Assembly: GCA_018055515.1 (NCBI GenBank)
Contig: JAGPHL010000029.1
Location: 1-18,330 of the forward strand
Length of the DNA: 18,330 bases
Direction: 5' to 3'
DNA from: Anaerolineae bacterium
GTDB lineage: Bacteria > Chloroflexota > Anaerolineae > B4-G1 > SLSP01
Positions 7,343-14,807 of this stretch are shown piece by piece. Within the stretch, counting starts at the first letter, position 1. Each line of letters starts with the position of its first letter. Made by a program: the position numbers and the translations under genes. The notes below the pieces were generated by a model, which was given only the letters and a program-made list of their open reading frames with translations, did no database searches and was not told the origin of the DNA.

Positions 7343-8392
7343 ATGAGGGCGCGGGGGGAAGTGGCGCGTCTGGCCGGTGTCCTGGGCGCGGTCGTGATGC
7401 TGGCCGCTCTCATCCTGGGCAGCATCGGCTTGAGTCAGCTCGATCCCCAGCTGCGGGTGAGCCGACCTACGCGCATCGCCTACGCGCCGACGCCGACCCT
7501 GTATCCCACGTCTTTCCCCTCGCCGACGCCCACAGGTCTTTTTGCTCCTACGGCCATCGCGACGCCGACGCCGCGCTCTCCGCTGGTCTCTCAGTGCCTC
7601 ACGCCCGCGGGCTGGGTGCCGTATTTCGTCCGCTCGGGAGAGACGCTGATGATGTTGGCGGCGCGAAGTGGCGCCAGCGCTTTCCTGCTCATGCAGGCGA
7701 ATTGCCTGGGTGGGGAAGAAGTGGCTGCGGGGGATCTCATCTACCTGCCGCCCGCGATTGTGATGACGTCAACGCCGCGCCCCTATCTCTGCGGCCCACC
7801 CTTGGGATGGCGGTTGGTCTATGTGCTGCGGGGCGACACGCTGTTCAGTCTCGCGCGCCGCTATGGCACTACCATCGAAGCGATTCGCTTTGCCAACTGC
7901 CTCAGCGGCTACATGATCTACGAAGGCCAGGGGTTGTTTTTGCCGCCCGTCATGATCATGACGCCGACGCCGTCGCCGCTGCCGCCTACCTGGACGCCGA
8001 CACCGACGGAGACGCCCACGCCGACCGGCACACCGACTCCGACCGGTTCGCCCACACCCACGGAGACGCCCACGCCCACCGGTTCGCCGACTGCCACGCC
8101 AACGCCGACCGGTTCGCCCACGCCCACGGAGACGCCCACGCCCACCGGTTCACCGACTGCCACGCCAACGCCGACCGGTTCGCCCACGCCTACGGAGACG
8201 CCCACGCCCACCGGTTCGCCGACCGCCACGCCCACGGAGACGCCCACGCCTACCAGTTCGCCCACGCCGACGGAGACGCCAGTGCCGCCGCCCACGGACA
8301 CGCCGGCTCCGACGGCGACCCCTACGCCGACGGAGACGCCGACTGCGGCGCCGGAACCGCCCACGGTCACGGCAACGCCGCTGACGCCCTGA
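7343..8392 (+). CDS. Membrane-anchored double-LysM protein with Pro/Thr-rich tail
   Basis: 349 residues. One N-terminal hydrophobic helix (about 11-31, VLGAVVMLAALILGSIGL) acts as signal anchor, followed by a Pro/Thr linker. There are two LysM-like modules, the first around PYFVRSGETLMMLAARSGAS...ANCL, the second around LVYVLRGDTLFSLARRYGTT...FANCL, each preceded by a Cys-Pro-Gly-Trp-like segment and holding paired cysteines. LysM domains bind peptidoglycan or chitin-like glycans. The remaining 130 or so residues are nearly pure P/T/S/G/E and include a 22-residue repeat (66 bp at DNA level). Such tails are usually extended wall spacers and likely O-glycosylated. An upstream in-frame ATG at 7268 lies inside the kinase gene; ATG 7343 follows GGGGAAG and is chosen. 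Cotranscription with the kinase suggests that it is an envelope-side partner, which is an inference. Its stop is 5 bp from that of uvrA. Confidence 0.85.
   Translation: MRARGEVARLAGVLGAVVMLAALILGSIGLSQLDPQLRVSRPTRIAYAPTPTLYPTSFPSPTPTGLFAPTAIATPTPRSPLVSQCLTPAGWVPYFVRSGETLMMLAARSGASAFLLMQANCLGGEEVAAGDLIYLPPAIVMTSTPRPYLCGPPLGWRLVYVLRGDTLFSLARRYGTTIEAIRFANCLSGYMIYEGQGLFLPPVMIMTPTPSPLPPTWTPTPTETPTPTGTPTPTGSPTPTETPTPTGSPTATPTPTGSPTPTETPTPTGSPTATPTPTGSPTPTETPTPTGSPTATPTETPTPTSSPTPTETPVPPPTDTPAPTATPTPTETPTAAPEPPTVTATPLTP
8039..8236 (+). repeat. 66-bp in-frame tandem repeat, 3 units
   Basis: Units start at 8039, 8105 and 8171 at CCGACCGGTTCGCCCAC; each encodes PTGSPTPTETPTPTGSPTAT plus two residues. 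The third copy decays at its right end, and shorter degenerate ETPTPT units continue to about 8345. Copies differ at only a few bases, so expansion is recent or maintained by recombination. Confidence 0.9.
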
Positions 8393-8397
8393 GCTGC

Positions 8398-11298
8398 TCA
8401 GCCATTGCAGTCGCCGCGCAACCAGCGCTGGAGGTACTTCCCGGTGTGTGAGGCAGGCGCTTCCGCCACAGTTTCGGGCGTGCCCTCCGCGATCACCTCG
8501 CCGCCGGCATCCCCTCCTTCCGGCCCCAGGTCAATGATCCAATCGGCCACTTTGATCACATCGGGATTGTGTTCGATGACCAGGATCGTGTTGCCGGCAT
8601 CCGCGAGCCGTTGGAGCACCTGAATCAGGCGATCCACGTCGGCGGCATGAAGGCCCACCGTCGGCTCATCGAGGATGTAGAGCGTTTTCCCCGTCGCGCG
8701 TTTGGAGAGCTCCTTGGAAAGTTTGACCCGCTGCGCCTCGCCACCGGAAAGTGTGGTGGCAGATTGCCCCAGGCGAATGTACCCCAGGCCCACATCGTTC
8801 AACGTCTGCAACCGCTTGACGATGGCGGGAAAGGGCGCGAAGAACTCCAGCGCCTCGCTCACCGTCAGCTCCAACACTTCGGCGATGTTCAGCCCCTTGT
8901 AACGCACCTGGAGCGTCTCGCGGTTGTAGCGCGTCCCGTGACAGACATCGCAGGGGACGTAGACTTCCGGCAGGAACTGCATCTCGATGCGGAGCGTGCC
9001 CTGTCCCTGACAGGCTTCACAGCGGCCCCCCTTGACGTTGAAGGAAAAGCGCCCGGCTTTGTAGCCGCGAATCTTCGATTCCGGCAGCGCGGCAAAGAGC
9101 TCCCGAATGGGTCCGAAGAGGTCCACATACGTTGCCGGATTGGAGCGCGGCGTCCGCCCGATAGGACTCTGGTCAATGTTGATGACTTTGTCCAGGTACT
9201 CCAGCCCCGTGATGTCATCTACCTCGCCGGCCGGTTCGCGGGAGCCGTTGAGAATCTGCGCCAGGCGTTGATAGAGCGTCTCGACCACCAGCGTGCTTTT
9301 GCCCGAACCGGAGACGCCCGTCACACAGATGAACAGTCCCAACGGGAGACGCACGGTGATGTTTTTTAGATTGTTGGCCCGCGCGCCGCGAATCTCCAGC
9401 GCCTTGCCGTTGCCCTGGCGCCGATGTTGGGGGACGGGGATGCAGCGGCGCCCCGAAAGATAGGCGCCTGTCTGCGAGGTGGGATGCGCCAGAATGGTTT
9501 CCAGCGGCCCGGCGACGATGACTTCGCCGCCGTGTTCGCCCGCGCCGGGTCCCAGGTCCACGATCCAATCGGCGGCGCGGATGGTCTCATCATCGTGTTC
9601 GACCACCAGGACCGTGTTCCCCAGGTCGCGCATCTCCTTGAGGGTGTGGATGAGGCGAGCGGTATCGCGCTGATGCAGGCCGACGCTCGGTTCATCGAGC
9701 ACGTAGAGCACGCCGGTGAGTCGGGAGCCTACCTGCGTCGCCAGGCGGATCCGCTGCGCCTCGCCGCCGGAGAGCGTGTTGGCGGCGCGACTGAGGCTGA
9801 GGTAATCCAGCCCCACATTCACCAGGAAAGTGATGCGGTTGTAGATCTCGCGCAAGGGGCGTTCGGCGATGGTCGCGTCCTTCCGACTCAGGTCGCCGGG
9901 CTCGAGCAGCCGTTCCACCCACGCTTGCAGCCGTTGCACGGGCCAGGCGGAGACTTCGTGGATGGCTTCCCCCGCCACGGTCACGGCGCGCGCGATCTCG
10001 TGCAGGCGCGTCCCGCCGCATTCCTTGCAGGGCGTGCGGCTCATCGCCTCCTCGATCTTGGCGCGGATGTAATCGGACGTGGTCTCGTCGTAACGCCGCT
10101 GCAGGCCAGGCACGATGCCTTCGTAGGGGCGCTGCCTCTCCCAGACCCCGTTGGGACCCTCGAAATGCATCGGCACGACGTCCGTCCCCGAGCCGTAAAG
10201 GATGAGGCGCTGCTCGGTGGGGGAGAGCTCCCGCCAGGGCCTGTCCAGGTCAATGTGGTAGTGCCGGCTGACGTTTTCCAGTTGTTGGAAGGTGTAGCTC
10301 TCCTGATCTTCGGCGACGCCAATGGCGATGGCGCCCTCGCGCAGCGAGCGGTCGGGATTGGGGACGATCAGCGCCGGGTCGAGCTCGAGTTTGTAGCCCA
10401 GCCCCTGACAGGCGGGACAGGCGCCGTGCGGGCTGTTGAACGAGAACGTGCGTGGCTCGATTTCCGGCAGGCTGATGCCGCACACCGGGCAGGCGAGGTT
10501 TTCCGAAAAGAGCACATCGCCGGGCGCCTGCGCGTCCGGAGCCGGGGAGCGCACCACCTCCACGATCATGACCCCCTCGCCCAGGCGCAACGAGGTTTCG
10601 ACAGAGTCGGTGACGCGGCTGACGAAATCGCGGTAGGCCGACTCGGGGTCCTCTTCGGGGTCGGGGATGACGAGGCGATCCACGACGGCCTCGATGTCAT
10701 GGAGCTTGTAGCGATCGAGCTCCGGGACCTCGTCGAGCTCGCGGGTTTCGCCGTCCACGCGCACGCGCGCGAAGCCCAACTTGCGCACCTCATCGAAGGT
10801 GGGACGATGGTGCCCCTTGCGCCCGCGGACCAGCGGCGCGAGGACCTGCAGCCGCGTGGCCGGCGGCATTCCGAGGATCGCGTCCACAATCTCTTGCGCG
10901 CTTTGCCGGGTCACAGCGCGTCCACATTGGGGACAGTGGGGCACGCCGATGCGGGCGTAGAGCAGCCGCAAGTAATCGTAAATCTCGGTGACGGTGCCGA
11001 CGGTGGAGCGCGGATTGTGGGAGACGCCCTTCTGATCAATAGCGATCGCCGGACTGAGGCCCTCGATGGATTCCACGTCGGGCTTGTTCATCTGGCCGAG
11101 GAATTGCCGCGCGTAGGCGCTGAGCGACTCGATGTAGCGTCGCTGCCCCTCGGCGAAGATGGTATCGAACGCCAGGGAGGATTTTCCGGAGCCGGATAGC
11201 CCGGTGATGACGACGAGCTTGTTTTTCGGGATCTCCACCGTGATGTTTTTCAGATTGTGTTCGCGTGCACCACGCACGATCAACATCTCACTTACCAT
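8398..11298 (-). CDS. uvrA: Excinuclease ABC subunit A
   Basis: 966 residues, the usual UvrA length. UvrA dimers recognise bulky DNA damage and load UvrB in nucleotide excision repair. Both ABC ATPase modules are complete: Walker A GLSGSGKSS (33-41) and GVSGSGKST (about 660); signatures LSGGEAQRIRL (about 510) and LSGGEAQRVKL (about 852); Walker B VLDEPSVGLH (about 530) and ILDEPTVGLH (about 872). Zinc modules are visible as CPVCG...CPACQG (about 268-295) and CEACQG...CDVCHG (about 760-788). No residue appears lost. ATG 11298 has AAAGG about 11 nt upstream; an in-frame ATG four codons later (11286) is an alternative. It is a single gene, diverging from the ferritin-like gene and meeting the LysM gene tail to tail. 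I see no recognisable LexA box, though the clade's operator is not one I can assert. Confidence 0.98.
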   Translation of the reverse strand: MVSEMLIVRGAREHNLKNITVEIPKNKLVVITGLSGSGKSSLAFDTIFAEGQRRYIESLSAYARQFLGQMNKPDVESIEGLSPAIAIDQKGVSHNPRSTVGTVTEIYDYLRLLYARIGVPHCPQCGRAVTRQSAQEIVDAILGMPPATRLQVLAPLVRGRKGHHRPTFDEVRKLGFARVRVDGETRELDEVPELDRYKLHDIEAVVDRLVIPDPEEDPESAYRDFVSRVTDSVETSLRLGEGVMIVEVVRSPAPDAQAPGDVLFSENLACPVCGISLPEIEPRTFSFNSPHGACPACQGLGYKLELDPALIVPNPDRSLREGAIAIGVAEDQESYTFQQLENVSRHYHIDLDRPWRELSPTEQRLILYGSGTDVVPMHFEGPNGVWERQRPYEGIVPGLQRRYDETTSDYIRAKIEEAMSRTPCKECGGTRLHEIARAVTVAGEAIHEVSAWPVQRLQAWVERLLEPGDLSRKDATIAERPLREIYNRITFLVNVGLDYLSLSRAANTLSGGEAQRIRLATQVGSRLTGVLYVLDEPSVGLHQRDTARLIHTLKEMRDLGNTVLVVEHDDETIRAADWIVDLGPGAGEHGGEVIVAGPLETILAHPTSQTGAYLSGRRCIPVPQHRRQGNGKALEIRGARANNLKNITVRLPLGLFICVTGVSGSGKSTLVVETLYQRLAQILNGSREPAGEVDDITGLEYLDKVINIDQSPIGRTPRSNPATYVDLFGPIRELFAALPESKIRGYKAGRFSFNVKGGRCEACQGQGTLRIEMQFLPEVYVPCDVCHGTRYNRETLQVRYKGLNIAEVLELTVSEALEFFAPFPAIVKRLQTLNDVGLGYIRLGQSATTLSGGEAQRVKLSKELSKRATGKTLYILDEPTVGLHAADVDRLIQVLQRLADAGNTILVIEHNPDVIKVADWIIDLGPEGGDAGGEVIAEGTPETVAEAPASHTGKYLQRWLRGDCNG

Positions 11299-11331
11299 GT
11301 CTTAGACTGCCTTTCTCTGTTGCAACCTGCC

Positions 11332-11340
11332 ATTATAACA
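11332..11340 (-). promoter_or_regulatory. Extended -10 promoter of uvrA
   Basis: On the minus strand TGTTATAAT gives an extended -10 (TG-n-TATAAT). Predicted start is near 11325, with a leader of about 27 nt before ATG 11298. No good -35 is found; the region where it would lie is a G-rich run. Confidence 0.65.
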
Positions 11341-11378
11341 CGGAAATGGCCGGCGCGGGGGGACGTTATTCAGTTTTG

Positions 11379-11387
11379 TGCTATAAT
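11379..11387 (+). promoter_or_regulatory. Extended -10 promoter of the ferritin-like/pepA operon
   Basis: TGCTATAAT is a perfect extended -10. Predicted start is near 11394, about 170 nt before the ATG at 11563. As with uvrA, no -35 hexamer matches. The two divergent -10 boxes are only about 45 bp apart, so polymerase binding at one could exclude the other. Confidence 0.65.
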
Positions 11388-11393
11388 GGGAAT

Positions 11394-11562
11394 GTTTGGT
11401 TTTCCACAGCATCGGTGATCGCTGGGGCAGACATCCATAGGGCAGCGGCGATGTCCCGCATCCCGCCCTGTTCGCTGCGGCGGTCAGTCAGCGGGGATTG
11501 AAGGAAACTTGTCACTTGGGAGCTCGCCGCGATGGCCTTATGATAAAGGAACGGGAAAACGC
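11394..11562 (+). other. Long 5' leader of the ferritin-like gene
   Basis: About 169 nt of transcribed, apparently untranslated sequence. It holds two small dyads (GACATC 11430-11435 with GATGTC 11450-11455; CGCTG 11473-11477 with CAGCG 11489-11493), and an ATG at 11394 opens a very short frame that stops within a few codons. No known riboswitch class is recognised. Confidence 0.4.
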
Positions 11563-12069
11563 ATGGCAGACACAGACACAGTTACTCATCTTTTTATCCT
11601 GGCAACGGCGGCAGAAAATGCGGCGGAGGCGATGTATTTGATTTTGGCCCAACGCTTCGCGCCGTACCCCGAAGTGGCTCGCTTCTGGCACGAGATGGCT
11701 CATGAGGAGACCGTCCATGCGCGCACGTTGGAGCGGTTGCGTGAGCGTCTGGCGCCGGAGGTGTTGGATTCGCCCGCAGAGCCGCTCATGCTGCAGAAAG
11801 CCGAGGGGAATGCTCGTAAAGACATCGTCGAGAGAGCCAGAAGGGTAAGCGACCTCGAAGAAGCGTACCAGCTGGCGCATTCGGTCGAGAATTCCGAAGT
11901 CAACGCGATTTTTGAATTGCTCTTGACCACTTTCGCCGAAGATCCGGCAAGCGGTCAATTTCTGCGTGCACAGCTGCATGAGCATGTGCAGCGGTTAACG
12001 ACAGCGTTCCCCAACGCCTTTTCCGAAGTGATTACGCGCCGGACGGCGTTGCCGGTGGATCATCTGTGA
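11563..12069 (+). CDS. Ferritin-like / rubrerythrin-type diiron protein
   Basis: 168 residues, strongly helical, with the look of a four-helix-bundle ferritin-like protein. The first helix carries E18/E22 (AAENAAEAMYLILA), the second has an ExxH motif E49-T-V-H52 in HEMAHEETVHARTL, and a third has E109/E112 (HSVENSEVNAIFELL). The last helix, QLHEHVQRL, has E140 but not a clean ExxH. Proteins of this fold use a diiron site for peroxide reduction or iron handling; the C-terminal rubredoxin domain of classical rubrerythrin is absent. The frame extends to a TTG at 11509, but the added residues are not family-like and ATG 11563 starts the helical part; its ribosome binding site is weak (AAGGA 12 nt away). 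It is followed 20 bp later by pepA, hence operonic. The reaction is not certain. Confidence 0.7.
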   Translation: MADTDTVTHLFILATAAENAAEAMYLILAQRFAPYPEVARFWHEMAHEETVHARTLERLRERLAPEVLDSPAEPLMLQKAEGNARKDIVERARRVSDLEEAYQLAHSVENSEVNAIFELLLTTFAEDPASGQFLRAQLHEHVQRLTTAFPNAFSEVITRRTALPVDHL

Positions 12070-12089
12070 GACCTTTTGAGGAGCAACCT

Positions 12090-13592
12090 ATGCAAATACA
12101 GACCACGGTAGGTAAGATTCAAGATCAGGAAGCCCAGGCCATTGTCGTCAACCTCTTTGAAGGGGTGACGACGCCGGACGGCGCGACCGGAGCGGTGGAC
12201 GCGGCGCTCGGCGGCGCGATTCGGGCGCTGATCGCTGCCGGCGATTTCCGCGGCAAGCGCAACGAAGTGGCAGTGCTCTATCCGGCGGGAAGCCTGCCGG
12301 CCCGGCGCGTAGTGGTGGTCGGGCTGGGCAAGGCGGAAAAATTCACCGTCGAGGGCATTCGTCAGGCGGCGGCGACGGCGGCGCGCAAGGCCCGCGACCT
12401 GGGCGTGACGCAGCTCCACACGATCGTTCACGGCGCGGGAGTGGGCGCTATTGAGATGGAAACTGCCGCGCAGGCCGTGGTCGAGGGGACGATTTTGGGG
12501 CTGTATCGCTACCAGGAACTCAAGACCCAGCTGGAAGACGTGCGCCCCAACGTGGAGACGCTGACGCTGGTGGAATTCGATCCGGCGAAGCTTGCGGCGC
12601 TCGAAGCGGGCGCGGCGGCCGGGCGTGTCATCGCCGAGGCGACGTGCCTGGCACGGGACCTGATCAACCGTCCCGCCAACCTCGCTACGCCCTCCACGAT
12701 TGCGGAGACGGCGCGGACCCTGGCGGAAGCTGTCGGCCTGCAATGCCGCATCATGGAGAAGGCGGAGATCGAAGCGCTGGGGATGGGCGCCTTCCTTTCG
12801 GTAAACAAGGGCGGCGGCGAGCCGGCGAAGATGGTGATTTTGGAGCACAACGCCGGCCGCGAGGACCTGCCCGCCGTGGTCCTGGTCGGCAAGGGCATTA
12901 CTTTCGACTCCGGCGGCATTTCCATCAAGCCGTCGCAGGATTTGTGGAAGATGAAGGACGACATGGCGGGGGCGGCGGCGGTGATCGGCGCGTTGTGTGC
13001 GACGGCGCAGTTGAATTTGCCGCTGCGCGTGGTGGGCCTGGCGCCGCTCACCGAGAACATGCCCGATGCGCTTGCCAGCAAGCCCGGCGACGTGGTCAAA
13101 TCCCTCAAGGGGCTCACGGTGGAAATCCACAGCACCGACGCCGAGGGGCGGATGCTCCTCATTGATGCGCTGACCTACGCGGGGACGTTCAAGCCGCAGG
13201 CGATCGTGGATATCGCTACCCTTACGGGCGCGCAGGCCGTGGCGTTGGGGACGCCGGCGGCTGCGGTCATGGGCGATGAGGCTCTCGTGGCGCGCTTGCG
13301 GGCTGCCGGCGAGGCGTCCTATGACCGGGTCTGGCCCATGCCGCTCTTTGAGGAATACGGCGAGCAGCTCAAGAGCGACGTCGCGGACGTGTGTCATGTC
13401 GGCAGTCGGGCAGGGGGCTGCATCACGGCGGGCTTTTTCCTGAGCAAATTCGTCCCCGAAGGGATCCCCTGGGCTCACATTGACATGGCCGCGCAGGGAT
13501 TGGCGGATGACGACCGCCCTTACATTCCCAGGGGCGGCGCCGGCTTCGGCGTGCGCTTGCTGGTTGAGATGCTGCGCCGCTGGAACGGTTGA
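12090..13592 (+). CDS. pepA: Leucyl aminopeptidase (cytosol aminopeptidase, M17)
   Basis: 500 residues. M17 enzymes are hexameric dizinc or dimanganese peptidases that remove N-terminal residues in peptide turnover. The catalytic C-terminal domain is complete: GKGITFDSGG with metal ligands K268 and D273, KMKDDMAG with D291, and STDAEGR with D350 and E352 and the catalytic R354. Numbering is offset by two from the E. coli enzyme at each of these. The signature normally reads NTDAEGR; Asn is Ser here, which is not a metal ligand. The C-terminus (SRAGGCITAGFFLSKF...WAHIDMA) is typical. GAGGAG at 12078-12083 lies 6 nt before ATG 12090, so the GTG at 12066 that overlaps the previous stop is not needed. 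It is the second gene after the ferritin-like gene, and its transcript ends at the terminator 14 bp downstream. Confidence 0.97.
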   Translation: MQIQTTVGKIQDQEAQAIVVNLFEGVTTPDGATGAVDAALGGAIRALIAAGDFRGKRNEVAVLYPAGSLPARRVVVVGLGKAEKFTVEGIRQAAATAARKARDLGVTQLHTIVHGAGVGAIEMETAAQAVVEGTILGLYRYQELKTQLEDVRPNVETLTLVEFDPAKLAALEAGAAAGRVIAEATCLARDLINRPANLATPSTIAETARTLAEAVGLQCRIMEKAEIEALGMGAFLSVNKGGGEPAKMVILEHNAGREDLPAVVLVGKGITFDSGGISIKPSQDLWKMKDDMAGAAAVIGALCATAQLNLPLRVVGLAPLTENMPDALASKPGDVVKSLKGLTVEIHSTDAEGRMLLIDALTYAGTFKPQAIVDIATLTGAQAVALGTPAAAVMGDEALVARLRAAGEASYDRVWPMPLFEEYGEQLKSDVADVCHVGSRAGGCITAGFFLSKFVPEGIPWAHIDMAAQGLADDDRPYIPRGGAGFGVRLLVEMLRRWNG

Positions 13593-13605
13593 TCGCGATG
13601 GTCCG

Positions 13606-13638
13606 GCCCCTCGCACGCTCTGCGAGGGGCTTTTTGTT
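13606..13638 (+). terminator. Rho-independent terminator of pepA
   Basis: A perfect 10-bp GC-rich stem, GCCCCTCGCA (13606-13615) with TGCGAGGGGC (13621-13630), loop CGCTC, followed directly by TTTTTGTT. It is oriented for the rightward ferritin-like/pepA transcript, 14 bp after the stop. Confidence 0.93.
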
Positions 13639-13664
13639 GCCTGCGCCCGGTTTTACCGTATACT
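13637..13664 (+). promoter_or_regulatory. Promoter of the MazG-like/metallophosphoesterase pair
   Basis: TTGCCT (13637-13642), 16-bp spacer, TATACT (13659-13664). The -35 overlaps the T-tract of the pepA terminator, a compact arrangement. Predicted start is near 13671, about 38 nt before ATG 13709. Confidence 0.55.
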
Positions 13665-13708
13665 AAGGCTGATCCCCGTGCATTGAAATTCACTCAAGGT
13701 GCGCCCTA

Positions 13709-14029
13709 ATGGATGTCAAAGAGCTGACCGATGCCATGAATGCCTTTGTGACCGCGATGGGCTGGTATGAGCCCGAGAGTCCTTTTGCCCAAACACCGCG
13801 CAACATCGCCATTTCCCTCTCCCTCGAAGCCGCGGAAGTCCTGGAGCATTTTCAGTGGGGTGAGGAGGCGCAGAGCGAGGCGCTGGCGGAGGAGCTGGCG
13901 GACGTGGCGCTCTACCTTTTGCAGCTGGCGTATCTCACCGGCATAGACCTGGAGCAGGCGATCGTGGACAAACTGGCGGTGAACTATCGTCGCTTTGGGC
14001 CGCGCACGCCTTCGGCTGGCGGGACATGA
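13709..14029 (+). CDS. MazG-like nucleotide pyrophosphohydrolase
   Basis: A 106-residue all-alpha protein of the MazG/RS21-C6 (dCTP pyrophosphatase-like) type. The metal-binding pattern is E40-xx-E43 in SLEAAEVLEHFQW and E62-xx-D65 in EELADVALYLLQLA, with the C-terminal KLAVNYRRFG typical of the group. Such enzymes hydrolyse (d)NTPs, often damaged or non-canonical ones, to NMP and pyrophosphate; substrate preference cannot be told. AAGGTG lies 7 nt before the ATG. The stop overlaps the next gene's start (ATGA at 14026-14029), so the two are translationally coupled, which suggests a joint role in nucleotide or nucleic-acid turnover. Confidence 0.9.
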   Translation: MDVKELTDAMNAFVTAMGWYEPESPFAQTPRNIAISLSLEAAEVLEHFQWGEEAQSEALAEELADVALYLLQLAYLTGIDLEQAIVDKLAVNYRRFGPRTPSAGGT

Positions 14030-14715
14030 CTTTCCCGGCTTCACCGCCCTTGCGGATTCTGGCAGTCAGCGATGCGACGGCGCGGATCCTGTATCAGCCT
14101 CGGGTCCAAGCGGTGGTGGGCCCGGTGGACCTGCTGCTGAGCTGCGGGGATCTGCCCTATTCTTACCTCGATTTCCTCGTCACTGCCCTCAATCCGCCCG
14201 CGGCCTTCTACGTGCACGGCAATCACGACGTCCGCGAAGAGGGCCGCGAGGGGGTGCTCGCGGAACCGGCCGGGCTGCAGAACCTGGATCGTCGCACGGC
14301 GCGCTTGCGACACAGCGGGCTGCTGCTTGCCGGCCTGGAAGGTTGCGTGCGTTATCTTCCTCAGGCGTCCTATCAGGCGACGCAGCAGGAGATGGCGCTG
14401 CGGGTTGCCAGGCTGACCCTGCGCCTGACGTGGAACCGGCTGCGCTACGGGCGCTATTTGGACATCCTGATCACGCACGCGCCCCCTGCGGGGATTCACG
14501 ACGGCCCGGACCCGGCGCATCTGGGCTTTAAGGCTTTGCTCCCCCTGATGCGCCGTTGTCGCCCGCGATTGCTGCTTCACGGGCACAAGCACATCTACGG
14601 CCCACAGGCATGGCACACGCGCTATGCCGCTACCGACGTGGTCAACGTCTACCCCTTCCGCCTGATCGAGTGGCGCGCTGACGGCATCAGCTTCGGACGG
14701 CTCAGCCAGTTTTGA
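14026..14715 (+). CDS. Calcineurin-like metallophosphoesterase
   Basis: 229 residues with most metallophosphoesterase motifs: D16 in AVSDATA, G41D42, G65NHD68, H151 in ITHAPP, and HGHKH (185-189). The fold holds two metal ions and hydrolyses phosphoesters, with nucleotides, nucleic acids or phosphoproteins as possible substrates. The first motif normally reads DxH; here D16 is followed by Ala-Thr, so the first metal-ligand His is missing or replaced, as in some small subfamilies. No signal peptide is seen, so it is probably cytosolic. The start is fixed by the 4-bp overlap with the MazG-like gene. The substrate is unknown. Confidence 0.88.
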   Translation: MTFPASPPLRILAVSDATARILYQPRVQAVVGPVDLLLSCGDLPYSYLDFLVTALNPPAAFYVHGNHDVREEGREGVLAEPAGLQNLDRRTARLRHSGLLLAGLEGCVRYLPQASYQATQQEMALRVARLTLRLTWNRLRYGRYLDILITHAPPAGIHDGPDPAHLGFKALLPLMRRCRPRLLLHGHKHIYGPQAWHTRYAATDVVNVYPFRLIEWRADGISFGRLSQF

Positions 14716-14738
14716 CGTGAGCACGTGGACACGTGTGG
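14715..14738. repeat. 8-bp periodic array, ACGTGNNN, 3 units
   Basis: ACGTG occurs at 14715, 14723 and 14731, exactly 8 bp apart (ACGTGAGC, ACGTGGAC, ACGTGTGG), and creates two CACGTG palindromes. It begins at the last base of the metallophosphoesterase stop codon. Period and core match the GAACGTG array at 2-49. Confidence 0.6.
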
Positions 14739-14750
14739 AGGCGCGCTCCC

Positions 14751-14778
14751 TTCCCAAAAGCGCAGCTTCGCGTATAAT
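14751..14778 (+). promoter_or_regulatory. Promoter of proS
   Basis: TTCCCA (14751-14756), 16-bp spacer, perfect TATAAT (14773-14778). Predicted start is near 14785, with a leader of about 23 nt that contains GAGGTG just before ATG 14808. Confidence 0.6.
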
Positions 14779-14807
14779 GGCCCCATTCCTGACGGACGAG
14801 GTGCGAC

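Noticed and set aside
8039..8345. Regularly spaced repeats as a possible CRISPR array
   Set aside because: Repeats are head-to-tail without unique spacers, and keep an in-frame coding pattern.
7918..8370. Minus-strand open frame of about 150 residues rich in Val-Gly repeats
   Set aside because: It is the exact complement of the Pro/Thr repeat of the LysM protein, and its regularity comes from that repeat. No ribosome binding site or known family.
9424..11199. 591-residue + strand frame opposite uvrA
   Set aside because: The uvrA frame carries all family motifs; the opposite frame has no recognisable domain and low-complexity composition.
12060..13616. Minus-strand frame of about 518 residues opposite pepA
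   Set aside because: Shadow of pepA; no family signal, and it would run through the pepA ribosome binding site and end.
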